Shown piece by piece: positions 25,648 through 34,719 of a DNA stretch of 64,000 nucleotides. The stretch's first letter is position 1. The number at the start of each line of letters is the position of its first letter. The DNA comes from CAWKEY01 sp963696315. GTDB taxonomy: Bacteria > Pseudomonadota > Gammaproteobacteria > Methylococcales > Methylomonadaceae. The DNA is taken from positions 1-64,000 of the forward strand of contig CAVOJU010000042.1 of NCBI GenBank assembly GCA_963696315.1. Direction: 5' to 3'. A program made the translations under genes and the position numbers. Under the pieces are notes generated by a model, which ran no database searches, was not told where the DNA came from, and saw only the letters and a list, made by a program, of their open reading frames with translations.

Positions 25648-28403
25648 ATGAAAATATCCAATAACGCAGGCTGGCACGAACTGACTGAAACTCAGGCACT
25701 CGAAGCATTGAATGCCGATGCGTTAAAGGCCTGAAAACACAAGAATCTAAAGATCGTCAAGCGCGATTTGGCGCAAACCGCCTGACCCCCAGGAAAGGCA
25801 AGAATCCGCTCCTGCTGTTCCTGTCCCAGTTCCACGATCCTTTGATTTATATCTTGCTGGTATCGGCTTTGATCACCGGTTCATTGAAGAGTTGGGTGGA
25901 TGCCTCCGTCATCTTCGGCGTAGTATTCCTTAACGCCATCATTGGCTTTATCCAGGAATTCAATGCTCTGCGCGCTATTGACGCGTTGTCGCGTGCGCTT
26001 AGTATCAGCGCGGCCGTATTGCGCGATGGGGTCCGTCAAGTCGTCCCGGCCATGGAATTGGTTCCCGGTGACATCGTTTTCCTGCAATCCGGCGATAAGG
26101 TCGCGGCGGATTTGCGCCTGATCAAGCTACGGGATTTACAGATCGACGAGTCGGCCCTCACCGGCGAATCGGTCCCGGTGGAAAAAAACACCCAATCACT
26201 TCCAGCCGATGCCGTTTTGGCCGACCGCTGCAACATGGCGTATTCCTCCACCCTGGTCACCTATGGCACCGGCGTCGGCATGGTGGTGGAAACGGGCGAC
26301 CGCACCGAAATTGGCCGCATTAACCAGATGATTGCGGAAGCCACCGAACTGGAAACACCGCTGACACATAAAATCAGGCAGTTCAGCCATCTATTGATGT
26401 GGTTTATCCTGGGTCTCGCGTTGCTGACCTTTCTCGCCGGCTGGCTGAGAGGTGAAGATCCGATCGATACCTTCATCGCATCGGTTGCCCTGGCCGTGGC
26501 GGCTATCCCCGAGGGGCTGCCGGTGGCCGTGACCATCACCCTGGCTATCGGTGTCGCCCGCATGGCCAAACGTCATGTGATCATCCGCAAGTTGCCGGCG
26601 GTCGAAACGCTGGGCGGTACGACCATCATCTGCTCGGACAAAACCGGCACGCTGACCCAGAACCAGATGACCGTGCAGGCCATTTATGCGGCCGGGGTGA
26701 ATTACGAAGTGACCGGTTCCGGTTATGAGCCCAGAGGCGAGTTCCGCGCGAATGGCGCGCCGGCCGACCCGCAAAACCAGGGGATGCTGATGGAATGTCT
26801 AAAGGCAGGTCTGCTTTGCAACGATGCACGAATTGTCCAGGGGGCCGAAGGCTGGAAACTGGAAGGTGATCCCACCGAGGGCGCCCTGCTGGTCTCGGCC
26901 TGCAAGGCGGGGTTGAACCATGCGGACATCACGAAATCTCACCCGCGTCTGGATGCCATCCCGTTCGAGTCGGCCCATCAATTCATGGCCACCCTGCATC
27001 ACAATCACGCGGCTGATGCCCACCACATCTATCTGAAAGGATCGCTGGAGAGCATTCTAGTTCGCTGCGATGCCGCGCTCGATCAAGACTTGCAGAGGGT
27101 TCCTCTGGATGTCCAGGCCATTCATGAGCAGGTCGAAAACATGGCAGCACAAGGCCTGCGTGTCCTGGCCTTTGCCCGGGGCGAGCGCCCGCTCGACGAG
27201 CACACGCTGGAACATGCCGGAGTGTCCGAGGGACTTAGCTTCATTGGCCTGCAAGGCATGATAGACCCTCCTCGGCAGGAAGCCATCGAGGCGATAGCGC
27301 GTTGCTGGACAGCCGGGATACGCGTCAAGATGATCACGGGCGATCATCTGGGCACCGCCGTAGCCATCGCCCGCCAGATCGGCCTCGTGGATCCGCATGA
27401 AACGATCGAGGCCTTGGATGGCAAGGGACTTGCCGCGATCGCCGATGCGGATTTACCGGTGGCGGCGGAACGCACTGCCGTGTTTGCCCGTGTGGCGCCC
27501 GAACAAAAGCTCAGACTGGTGAAGGTCCTGCAAGCGCGGGGACACATCGTCGCCATGACCGGTGATGGCGTGAACGATGCGCCGGCTCTACGTCAGGCCA
27601 ACATCGGTGTGGCCATGGGAATTACCGGTACCGAGGTGTCCAAGGAAGCTGCCGCGATGGTTCTGACTGACGACAACTTCGCTTCCATAGCGGCTGCGGT
27701 TGAGGAAGGGCGAGGCGTCTACGATAATCTGGTGAAGTTTATCAGTTGGACTTTGCCCACCAACATCGGTCAGGGTCTGTTGATCCTTATCGCTGTGCTT
27801 GCCGGTATTGAACTCCCCATCCTGCCCGGCCAAGTGCTCTGGATCAACATGACCACGGCACTATTCCTGGGCTTGATCCTGGCCTTCGAAGCCCGTGAAC
27901 GCGACATCATGCAACGTCCTCCGCGCGACCCCGAGCAACCCATTCTCACGGGCCACCTGATCTTTCGCACCCTCCTGGTAGGTCTGTTATTAACTGGAGG
28001 AGCCTTTGGACTTTTCGAATGGGAACTCTTGCATGGCGAAGGCATCGACAAAGCCCGCACTGCCGCCGTTAATATGTTTGTTATCGGTCAAGCTTTCTAT
28101 CTGCTCAATTGCCGCTCCCTGACCCAGTCCATGTTTTCGCTGGGCCTGTTTTCCAATCCCTGGCTTTGGCCGGGCGTGCTGGCTATGCTGCTGGCACAAG
28201 CTGCCTTCATCTATCTGCCCATAATGAACTGGTTGTTCCACAGCGCGCCCATTGGCCGTGATGAATGGTTGCTGACGCTAGCGGCGGGTCTGGTCATCTA
28301 TGTCATTATCGGCACGGAAAAGCTCATAACCAGACGCATCATGGAGCGGCGGGTAAAAACAACGGCAACCAGAAGTGTAACAAGGCATTCGCCTTCATCG
28401 TGA
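25648..28403 (+). CDS. Cation-transporting P-type ATPase (P2/CtpF-like), frameshift near 25728
   Basis: The ATG at 25648 begins MKISNNAGWHELTETQALEALN. The frame breaks near 25728, where one missing A restores KGLKTQESKDRQARFGANRL. The rest is a complete pump of about 918 residues. It has ALTGESVPVEK (actuator), PEGLP in membrane helix 4, CSDKTGTLTQNQ (phosphorylated D), TGDGVNDAPAL and WINMTTALFLGL in helix 6. This layout is the P2-type (Ca2+, Na+ or K+ class), not the heavy-metal CPx type: there is no N-terminal metal domain. The ion cannot be fixed; Ca2+-like by PEGLP is a reasonable guess. It is followed by PAP2 and dgkA genes in the same direction. Confidence 0.88.
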
Positions 28404-28459
28404 TTACGGATGAGTCGTCATATATGAAGCACTCCCTGGCTGACGCATAAGGTAAAACA

Positions 28460-29094
28460 ATGAACACTCTAGGTTTGAAATACCTGCCAACAGCAGGAAT
28501 TTGGTTAGTGGCAATCGTTCTGCTGGTCCTCATCGAACGCATCAGCGTACCCCGTATCAGTGGGATCGCTATCTGCTTAGCCTCGCTCACGGACTCAGAG
28601 GTTTCCGGCTCGATCGTTTTTTCGCACTCATCACCTGGGCAGGCTCGCTCTTTATACTGGTTCCCGTAACCGCGCTGATATGCGGGTTTCTGGTCAGAAA
28701 CGGACGCGCCACAGAGGCTTGGTTGCTGGGTTTGAGCCTGGCCGGTATCGCCTTGTTCAGCCGTCTGGCCAAGCTCTGGTTCGCACGTCCACGCCCCGAT
28801 TTATTCCCGGTCATTGGCGATATCCCCTTGGATGCCTCCTATCCCAGCGCCCACACTGCGCAAATCGTTGCCTTTGCGGTGGCATTGTGCTGGATACTGA
28901 AACCGGAGAAACTGGGGCTTACCTATTACTCTTTGACGGGGATTGCCCTGTTATTGGCGTCCCTGGTTGCCCTCTCCCGCGTCTATCTTCAGGTTCATTT
29001 CCCTTCGGATGTAGTGGGTGGCGCTTTGCTGGGGCTGCTTTGGGTTCTGGGTTTATTTAATCTGCTGCATAACATCGGCATCATCATAAGGTAA
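28460..29094 (+). CDS. PAP2-family lipid phosphatase (frameshift near 28550)
   Basis: About 211 residues with five to six membrane helices. The first helix (MNTLGLKYLPTAGIWLVAIV) is separated from the rest by a one-base shift near 28550, after which YQWDRYLLSLAHGLR follows. All three phosphatase motifs are present: KLWFARPRP, YPSAHTAQ (PSGH-like, with A for G) and SRVYLQVHFPSDVVGG. Such enzymes dephosphorylate undecaprenyl-pyrophosphate or phosphatidate. The dgkA gene starts 3 nt after the stop, which suggests the pair cycles a membrane lipid between phosphorylated and free forms. The frameshift is probably an error. Confidence 0.87.
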
Positions 29095-29097
29095 GCT

Positions 29098-29484
29098 ATG
29101 CGTAACAAGTTTCTCAGTACCGGCCAGAGCGGTTACCATCCTTTTAGAAAATTGAAGGTCTGTTTTTCAGGTCTGCGCTATGCGGTTTTATATGATTTCA
29201 GCGTGGCCTATAAAGTCATACTTTCAGTTCTGGTTTTGGCCGTCTGTTTTTATTTTCGCCAATGGGTGGATTTCATCTCTGTATTCGCCGCCACCGGCCT
29301 GATGCTGATTTGCGAAATGTTTAACACCACCATAGAAGCCCTCTGCGATTTTGTGGAAACGCGGCAAAATGAGAAAATACGTGTCATAAAGGATATTGCC
29401 GCCGCGGCCACGGGGATAAGCATCCTGATTTGGGCAGTGGTCATGGTATCGGAGTTAAGTCACTTATGGTCATTCGTTGTATAG
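29098..29484 (+). CDS. dgkA: Diacylglycerol kinase (DgkA family)
   Basis: A 128-residue membrane protein with three helices. Catalytic motif EMFNTTIEALCDFV carries the conserved E and N, and VIKDIAAAATG the conserved KD. The opening HPFRKLKVCFSGLRYA is closer to Gram-positive undecaprenol kinases than to E. coli DgkA, so the lipid substrate could be undecaprenol. It is placed 3 nt after a PAP2 phosphatase with the opposite activity. No cofactor-binding residue seems lost. Confidence 0.88.
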   Translation: MRNKFLSTGQSGYHPFRKLKVCFSGLRYAVLYDFSVAYKVILSVLVLAVCFYFRQWVDFISVFAATGLMLICEMFNTTIEALCDFVETRQNEKIRVIKDIAAAATGISILIWAVVMVSELSHLWSFVV

Positions 29485-29569
29485 TACTTTTAGATAAAAA
29501 ACAAACGATTACGAAATGATTAAGAAGTCGGAAAACTTTAATACATCTTAAATTAAGAGGTGAAAGCAT

Positions 29570-30230
29570 ATGAATACCAATATAAAGACTTTGATTTTTA
29601 CTGGGGGCGGCAATTTTATTGACATCCTGCGCAACTCCAAAAAAACAAGAAACTCTAACAGGGGGTTCAAAAACAAGTCAGACAGTACAACAAGTCATTG
29701 ATGAATTAGGCTTAGTCTATGTCGAAGAAGGGGCAAATTCTATTATTACTTACGATGAAGTAAATGCAGCACAACAAGCGTGGTGCGATGCCTTGGTAAA
29801 AATAGGAAAATTGAAAGAAGAAGGTGGCGATTACAAGGCTTATGCTGAAAAAGTGCTTTCAGAAGCTTACAACTATGATTACGGAAAAGTTTTTTTTAAG
29901 CCTACATTGGCTTTTGGCGACCAAACATTTAGAAATGATAAAAAAGGCGCATTGGCTTATTTTGTTGGTGGTGATCCTGATTATCCGAATGACAAAGGTT
30001 TTGCCCTTACGCCATGGGTAAAGGCTCGATACGATAACGCAGGTGATCATAATGAAGGTATACAAATTTATGGTTCGGTAGCTATAACAATGGGTAATGT
30101 GTGGGTTACTGACAAGACCGGTAAAGAAGTGATGGTAGATAAAACTTGGGTTTTCAAAAAAGGAAAAGACGGGAAACTAAGAATTATCGTACATAAGTCT
30201 GCCTTACCCTATTCACCATCCATCAAATAA
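29570..30230 (+). CDS. SnoaL/NTF2-like lipoprotein (frameshift at 29607-29611)
   Basis: The ATG at 29570 follows aagaggtg. A run of five G at about 29607-29611, if reduced to four, joins MNTNIKTLIFTGG to AAILLTSCATPKK, a lipoprotein signal with lipobox LTSC. The mature protein of about 190 residues ends in WVFKKGKDGKLRIIVHKSALPY. That tail resembles the NTF2-like/CaMKII-association fold (HHSSxP type), but the family match is uncertain and no function is implied. The gene is clearly more AT-rich than its neighbours, a sign of separate acquisition. The nearest upstream gene is dgkA, 85 nt away. Confidence 0.65.
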
Positions 30231-30486
30231 AAAATACGGGGTTGGATTAGCCAAAGTAACCAGGTGAGTTCAACCCTACCAAAAATATTTAGCGAGTGGC
30301 CTTTATGAAGCTTGCGTAATATGGGGCTCCGTGGCTCCGATATCCCCGCATTCCGCATATGCTCCATTCGCGCTACTTGCTGCCTCTTATTTTCCAACAG
30401 GGCATAGCTTAAACTACTGTCCGGATTTCGGGGTCCACTTTAGGTTGCCGTTAACCTTATACTGAAAAACTACTGGAGCTTACTCA
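30231..30486. other. Intergenic region before the DUF502 gene
   Basis: 256 nt with mixed composition and no open frame longer than about 30 codons. Fragments look like degenerate mobile DNA, but none could be assigned. Confidence 0.35.
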
Positions 30487-31092
30487 ATGACTGAACAACT
30501 ATTACATTCCGTGAAAACCTCGCTCAATCACTTCCTGGTCGGAGCGTTCGCGATCCTTCCCATCTATATCGTCATGCAGATATTCATCTGGCTGGTCACT
30601 TTTGTTCTGCAATCCGTCTTCGATATCAAGGAATGGGTGGGACACTATTGGATCACCGCTGCTGTATTTATCGTGATCTATGGACTATTGGCATACATCG
30701 GGCACGAACTGAGCAAACGCAGGCAGTCTCTCATCATTTCCCTGTTCGATCTGCTCATCGAACGGGTGCCGTTTCTGAATAGCATCTATCGTGTCAGCAA
30801 GAAAGTGATCGACATGTTCCGGGGTCAAGGGGAAAAAAGCATGAAGGAAGTGGTCTACGTGGAATACCCCAAGGACGGCGTGTGGGTGCCTGCCTACGTG
30901 ACCAACCGGGAGGGTGACCGCTATGTGCTTTACATTCCGACCTCGCCGAACCCCACCAACGGCTTCACGGTGATTGTCCATGAATCCAAGGTCGTGAAAT
31001 CGGAGCTGGATTTCGAGGAGGTGACCAGCTTCATAATCAGTGTGGGTTCCGATTTTTCCAAATCCCACGAAGTGCGTAAATTGGCTCGGTAA
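30487..31092 (+). CDS. DUF502 inner-membrane protein
   Basis: A 201-residue protein with two N-terminal membrane helices (about 16-40 and 53-74). A cytoplasmic or periplasmic domain follows, with the DUF502 marks VPFLNSIYRVSKKVIDMF and YIPTSPNPTNGFTVIV. The family is widespread and has no known activity. The gene ends the set of envelope genes in this island. An IS inserted 47 nt after its stop. The start is supported by tggagc upstream of the ATG. Confidence 0.85.
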   Translation: MTEQLLHSVKTSLNHFLVGAFAILPIYIVMQIFIWLVTFVLQSVFDIKEWVGHYWITAAVFIVIYGLLAYIGHELSKRRQSLIISLFDLLIERVPFLNSIYRVSKKVIDMFRGQGEKSMKEVVYVEYPKDGVWVPAYVTNREGDRYVLYIPTSPNPTNGFTVIVHESKVVKSELDFEEVTSFIISVGSDFSKSHEVRKLAR

Positions 31093-31134
31093 AGCGCCCA
31101 ACGGTAGTTTTCCCCACCGGTGTCGGCCTGTTTG

Positions 31135-31139
31135 GTATT
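31135..31139. repeat. Left 5-bp target duplication (GTATT)
   Basis: GTATT directly before the left inverted repeat. The same five bases follow the right repeat at 32271-32275. Confidence 0.8.
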
Positions 31140-32270
31140 TAGAAGTTACGCATTGACGACAGCCTGGAATTCTGGGTTGAGATGCACCATGGTTGGCATC
31201 AACGTGCCGATGAATCCCGCAATGACTTCATTGAAGAGACTGCGTTGGACGCTATAACAGTTGTCTATCAAGGACATGGCACTGAGCTTCTGGAGTTGGA
31301 CATAGCCACAAAGGGCGGCAAACAGGTGATTCCTGATGGCGGTCTTGCTGCGCACTTGGAAATTCTCGATGTTGCAGACCTGCTTGATGGCGCGGTGGTA
31401 CTGTTCGATATGCCAGTGTTTGTCGTGTTGTTCGAGGAAGGCTTTCCGGTCAAAGCAAGCAAGCTGGCCATCATCGGGCAAGAAAACTGCATAGTGGCGT
31501 GGCTGGTCTTTCAGCCATGTCCGAAACAGTTTTACGTTGCCGAAGTCCTTCAGCCAAACGACCAGGCCATCGTCGGGGATGTCCAGCTTTTGTACTTGCA
31601 CCCAGTGGCCTTTTTCCACGGATACGGTACGGTTGCTTTCTACGGCAAACAGCCAACTCAGCCGGTGGTTCTTCACCCGCTTCAGGTTGTCTACGCCGCT
31701 GTACCAACTGTCGCCGGTCACGAAAGCGGGGTCCAGCCCCCAGGCCAGGACTTCTTCCAGCATCTCGCGAAAATAGTCGTTCTTGGTCTTGCCCTCCGAT
31801 TTGTCGTAGACACGGAAGTTGACAGGCAAATGTTGCCCTTCAGTGTCCGTGTAATACAGCGTGATGAGGTTGATGCCCTTCACGGAACGGTGATGCTTGC
31901 CCGACCAGAAATAACCGACAAAGGCCAAATACTGGCTGTACGGCTTGTCCAGCACGCTGTCATCGACGCTCAGCGTACCGCCTTTCAGGTTCAGCAAGGG
32001 CGCGGATTCGTTGTATAAGTCCTTGCCCTCGTAGCGTTCCCGCTGCAGGAAACGGTTCGCACTATCGTGGGAAATGTCCATCACTTCCGCCAGACGGCAG
32101 CAGCTGCCGTATTTGGGTTCGCCCAGCAAAAAACTGATGTACATCGGCAGGGTGCAACGGGCTGTAGTGGGACGGGTAATTTTCCTTATCATGGCTTGGC
32201 CTTCCTGTGGCTTTGGGTTGGGTTATTTTAAAACTCATATTGTAACTTGGCTGTCAATGCGTAACTTCTA
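31140..32270 (-). mobile_element. Insertion sequence with 18-bp perfect inverted repeats (1131 bp)
   Basis: The ends are TAGAAGTTACGCATTGAC at 31140-31157 and its exact complement at 32253-32270. They are flanked by the GTATT duplication. One transposase gene fills the element. The perfect ends and intact gene suggest a recent insertion. The family was not settled: a 5-bp duplication is unusual for IS4 and IS701. Confidence 0.9.
31146..32192 (-). CDS. DDE transposase of the 31140-32270 IS
   Basis: A 348-residue transposase. Probable catalytic residues are D in LSVDDSVLD, D in FVTGDSWYSG and E in WHIEQYHRAIKQ, the last an IS4-superfamily style motif. Conserved blocks FWSGKHHRSVKGINLITLYYTD (shortened here by function) and GKTKNDYFREML recur in similar transposases I have seen. 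The stop lies inside the left inverted repeat region, leaving almost no non-coding DNA on that side. The frame is intact. Confidence 0.9.
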   Translation of the reverse strand: MIRKITRPTTARCTLPMYISFLLGEPKYGSCCRLAEVMDISHDSANRFLQRERYEGKDLYNESAPLLNLKGGTLSVDDSVLDKPYSQYLAFVGYFWSGKHHRSVKGINLITLYYTDTEGQHLPVNFRVYDKSEGKTKNDYFREMLEEVLAWGLDPAFVTGDSWYSGVDNLKRVKNHRLSWLFAVESNRTVSVEKGHWVQVQKLDIPDDGLVVWLKDFGNVKLFRTWLKDQPRHYAVFLPDDGQLACFDRKAFLEQHDKHWHIEQYHRAIKQVCNIENFQVRSKTAIRNHLFAALCGYVQLQKLSAMSLIDNCYSVQRSLFNEVIAGFIGTLMPTMVHLNPEFQAVVNA

Positions 32271-32275
32271 GTATT
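32271..32275. repeat. Right 5-bp target duplication (GTATT)
   Basis: A direct repeat of 31135-31139. Confidence 0.8.
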
Positions 32276-32334
32276 TTAGAACTTGAAAAAGCTGTATTAG
32301 AGAAAAATTCTGGCAAAATAATCCCTGCGCTTCC

Positions 32335-32363
32335 GCCGGGCTTCAATCGAAGCCGGGCTTTTT
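32335..32363 (+). terminator. Rho-independent terminator-like hairpin
   Basis: GCCGGGCTTC-aatc-GAAGCCGGGC (one mismatch in ten pairs) followed by TTTTT. Before the IS at 31140 arrived it lay about 140 nt after the DUF502 gene, so it probably ended that transcript. Confidence 0.65.
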
Positions 32364-32378
32364 GAACGATTTTTGACC

Positions 32379-34496
32379 TTAACCCATCTTCGTGGCTCCA
32401 GTCTCTCTAAGTTATTGATTTTTCGTTGTCGGTTGTTTTCATTTCAAAAAACTCCTTTAAAATCAGTGGTATTTTTTGACTTTGCGCTGTAGTGCCATCC
32501 ATTTAGGACGGTATCTTGATTTTTTCCGGACGTGCGCTCATGCTAGTGCCATGTATATTCGCAGAACCAAAACGAAAACAGCGGAGCATGGCGACGATTC
32601 CTATACCTATCGGATCGTTGAATCCGTGCGTGAGGGCACACACGTCAAGCAACGTACGTTACTCAATCTGGGCAAAGACTTTGCTATTGAGCCCGCGCAT
32701 TGGCCTTTGCTCACCGCCAGAATTGACCAGCTTCTGCACGGCTCAGCGCCGCACCAAGCGGAGTTGTTTGCTTTAGCGGAAGAGGTAGGTCAGTTGCTGG
32801 AGGCCGCCGCCGAGCGCTATAGCGACCTCATCATCGCGAAATTGGCTCAACCTGTCTCGATAGCGACACCCGAGGCAGATTATCACCGGGTCAACATTAA
32901 CCATATCGAAGCCGTTCAAGCGCGCAGCATCGGCGCCGAAACCTTGGCGTGGCATGCGGTCATCCAATTGCAACTCGATCAGAAGCTTGCTGCACTGGGT
33001 TTTAATAAAATCGATGCCGCGGCGGCATTGGGCAGCATCATCGCGCGCATGATTTCGCCCGGCAGCGAACTGCACACCCACGCTTGGCTGCAAGCATGCA
33101 CAGGTCTAGGTGAACTGCTAGATCATGACTACGGCAGCACCAGTCTGACGCGCGTGTATACCATCAGCGACAGGTTGCTCAAACACCAGCCGGCGCTGGA
33201 AGCGTTTCTGGCCGCTCAGGAGCAGACCTTGTTCGATTTAAACCGAAGCATCGTCTTGTATGACTTGACCAACACCTATTTTGAAGGCCAGTGCGCACAA
33301 AATCCCAAGGCCCAGTTCGGTCGCTCCAAAGAAAAACGCCGTGATTGCCCTCTGGTCACCTTAGGTCTGGTGCTGGATGGCAATGGCTTCCCGCTCAGCA
33401 GCCAGGTCTTTCCAGGTAACGCCAGCGAACCCGCCACGTTGGCGCTGATGCTGGACGGTCTCCAGGGCAAGAATCCTTTACCCTCTGAAAAACCGGTCAT
33501 TATCATGGATGCCGGCATTGCCAGCGCGGACAACATCGCCTGGTTAAGCGAGCATGGTTATCTTTATCTGGCGGTCAGCCGGGAACGCGACCTACAAGAT
33601 CCCCGAGACCAGAATAATGCCCTACTGGTTCGGGACAGCGGACCGAACACTGTCAGCGTTTTCCGCACCCTCGACACAGAAACCGGGGAAACCCGGCTGT
33701 ATTGCTATTCCGCTCAAAAAGCCCAAAAAGAACAGGCCATTCGCAACCGCTTCCACGTTCGTCTGGAAGCGGGGCTCGACAAGCTCAATGCCGGCTTGGG
33801 CAAAAAGGGCACGATCAAAAACTATGCAAAAATACTCGAACGCATCGGCCGTCTGCGCGAAAAAAACAGCCATGTCGCGCAAGACTACCGTATTGAAGTC
33901 ATTGCCGATGACGACAAAAACCACGCCCTTCGTATTGACTGGCAGCGTGAGCCCAACAGTGCACAGAAAGATCAGCACTGCGGGGTTTACTGTCTAAGGA
34001 CTAATATTCCGGACTGGTCTGAAGCACACTTGTGGACGACCTATATCATGCTGACCGAGATCGAAGCCACCTTTAGAAGCTTGAAAACCGACCTCGGTTT
34101 ACGACCGGTTTTCCACCAGAAAGAAGAGCGCGTCACCGGCCACTTGTTCATCACCTTACTGGCCTACCATCTGGTGCATACCCTGCGTTATCAGCTCAAG
34201 CAGCAGGGCATCCAATTAAGCTGGGACAGCATTCGCACCATCATGTCGACCCAACAACGTCTCACCATTACCTTGCCGACAGATGATCATAAAACCATCC
34301 ACCTGCGCACAACAACCCAAGCCGAAGTGCGGCAGAAACAACTATACGCAGCCTTGAGTATCAAACCCGACCCCATAGGTAAATGTAAGACCATTGTTGA
34401 AAACAAAAAATCTGTAGTGCCATTTGAGATAGAGTAAAAAATTCAACTTGTTGAATTAACAGATAATTGTCAGTAGAAGTCACGAAGATGGGTTAA
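32379..34496 (+). mobile_element. IS1634-family insertion sequence (about 2.1 kb)
   Basis: TTAACCCATCTTCGTG at 32379-32394 and its exact complement at 34481-34496 enclose one transposase gene. No clear target duplication flanks them. The size is on the large side of normal for IS1634. Confidence 0.82.
32551..34437 (+). CDS. IS1634-family transposase
   Basis: 628 residues from the ATG at 32551 (MYIRRTKTKTAEHGDDSY), chosen because this opening is typical of the family; a longer frame reaches 32476. The DDE core shows D in IVLYDLTNTYFEG, D in IIMDAGIASADN and E in MLTEIEATFRSLKTDLGLRPV, followed by HLFITLLAYHLV. The family blocks RSKEKRRDCPLVTLGLVLD (first part) and FPGNASEPATL are clear. The frame is intact over its full length, which contrasts with the many broken host genes. 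Confidence 0.93.
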   Translation: MYIRRTKTKTAEHGDDSYTYRIVESVREGTHVKQRTLLNLGKDFAIEPAHWPLLTARIDQLLHGSAPHQAELFALAEEVGQLLEAAAERYSDLIIAKLAQPVSIATPEADYHRVNINHIEAVQARSIGAETLAWHAVIQLQLDQKLAALGFNKIDAAAALGSIIARMISPGSELHTHAWLQACTGLGELLDHDYGSTSLTRVYTISDRLLKHQPALEAFLAAQEQTLFDLNRSIVLYDLTNTYFEGQCAQNPKAQFGRSKEKRRDCPLVTLGLVLDGNGFPLSSQVFPGNASEPATLALMLDGLQGKNPLPSEKPVIIMDAGIASADNIAWLSEHGYLYLAVSRERDLQDPRDQNNALLVRDSGPNTVSVFRTLDTETGETRLYCYSAQKAQKEQAIRNRFHVRLEAGLDKLNAGLGKKGTIKNYAKILERIGRLREKNSHVAQDYRIEVIADDDKNHALRIDWQREPNSAQKDQHCGVYCLRTNIPDWSEAHLWTTYIMLTEIEATFRSLKTDLGLRPVFHQKEERVTGHLFITLLAYHLVHTLRYQLKQQGIQLSWDSIRTIMSTQQRLTITLPTDDHKTIHLRTTTQAEVRQKQLYAALSIKPDPIGKCKTIVENKKSVVPFEIE

Positions 34497-34719
34497 AAGC
34501 CTGCTATTTCCGGTGGCGAGTCGTGCTGAACCTAATAGCTTGGGCGAGATTAAGGCTTAATGGATTTCCGGGAAAGGTTTCATTAGCGCTGATGAGCAAA
34601 GACGGAGTTGAAACCTGATTTTTGTGCCTTGCACCCAAGCTTCAATATTAACTTCGAGGTGAATGTGTCGCCCGCAGGTAATGAAACGTTGCTTTTGCAT
34701 CATCCTGCAGGCTAAAAAT
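34497..34719. other. Intergenic region between IS1634 and nadA
   Basis: About 220 nt with no open frame of note. It holds the 3' flank of nadA. Imperfect arms GCCTGCAGG/CCTGCGGGC on the minus strand (about 34668-34710) might form a weak terminator for nadA. Confidence 0.35.

Noticed and set aside
31182..32018. 278-codon frame on the plus strand within the IS
   Set aside because: It is antisense to the transposase and resembles no protein.
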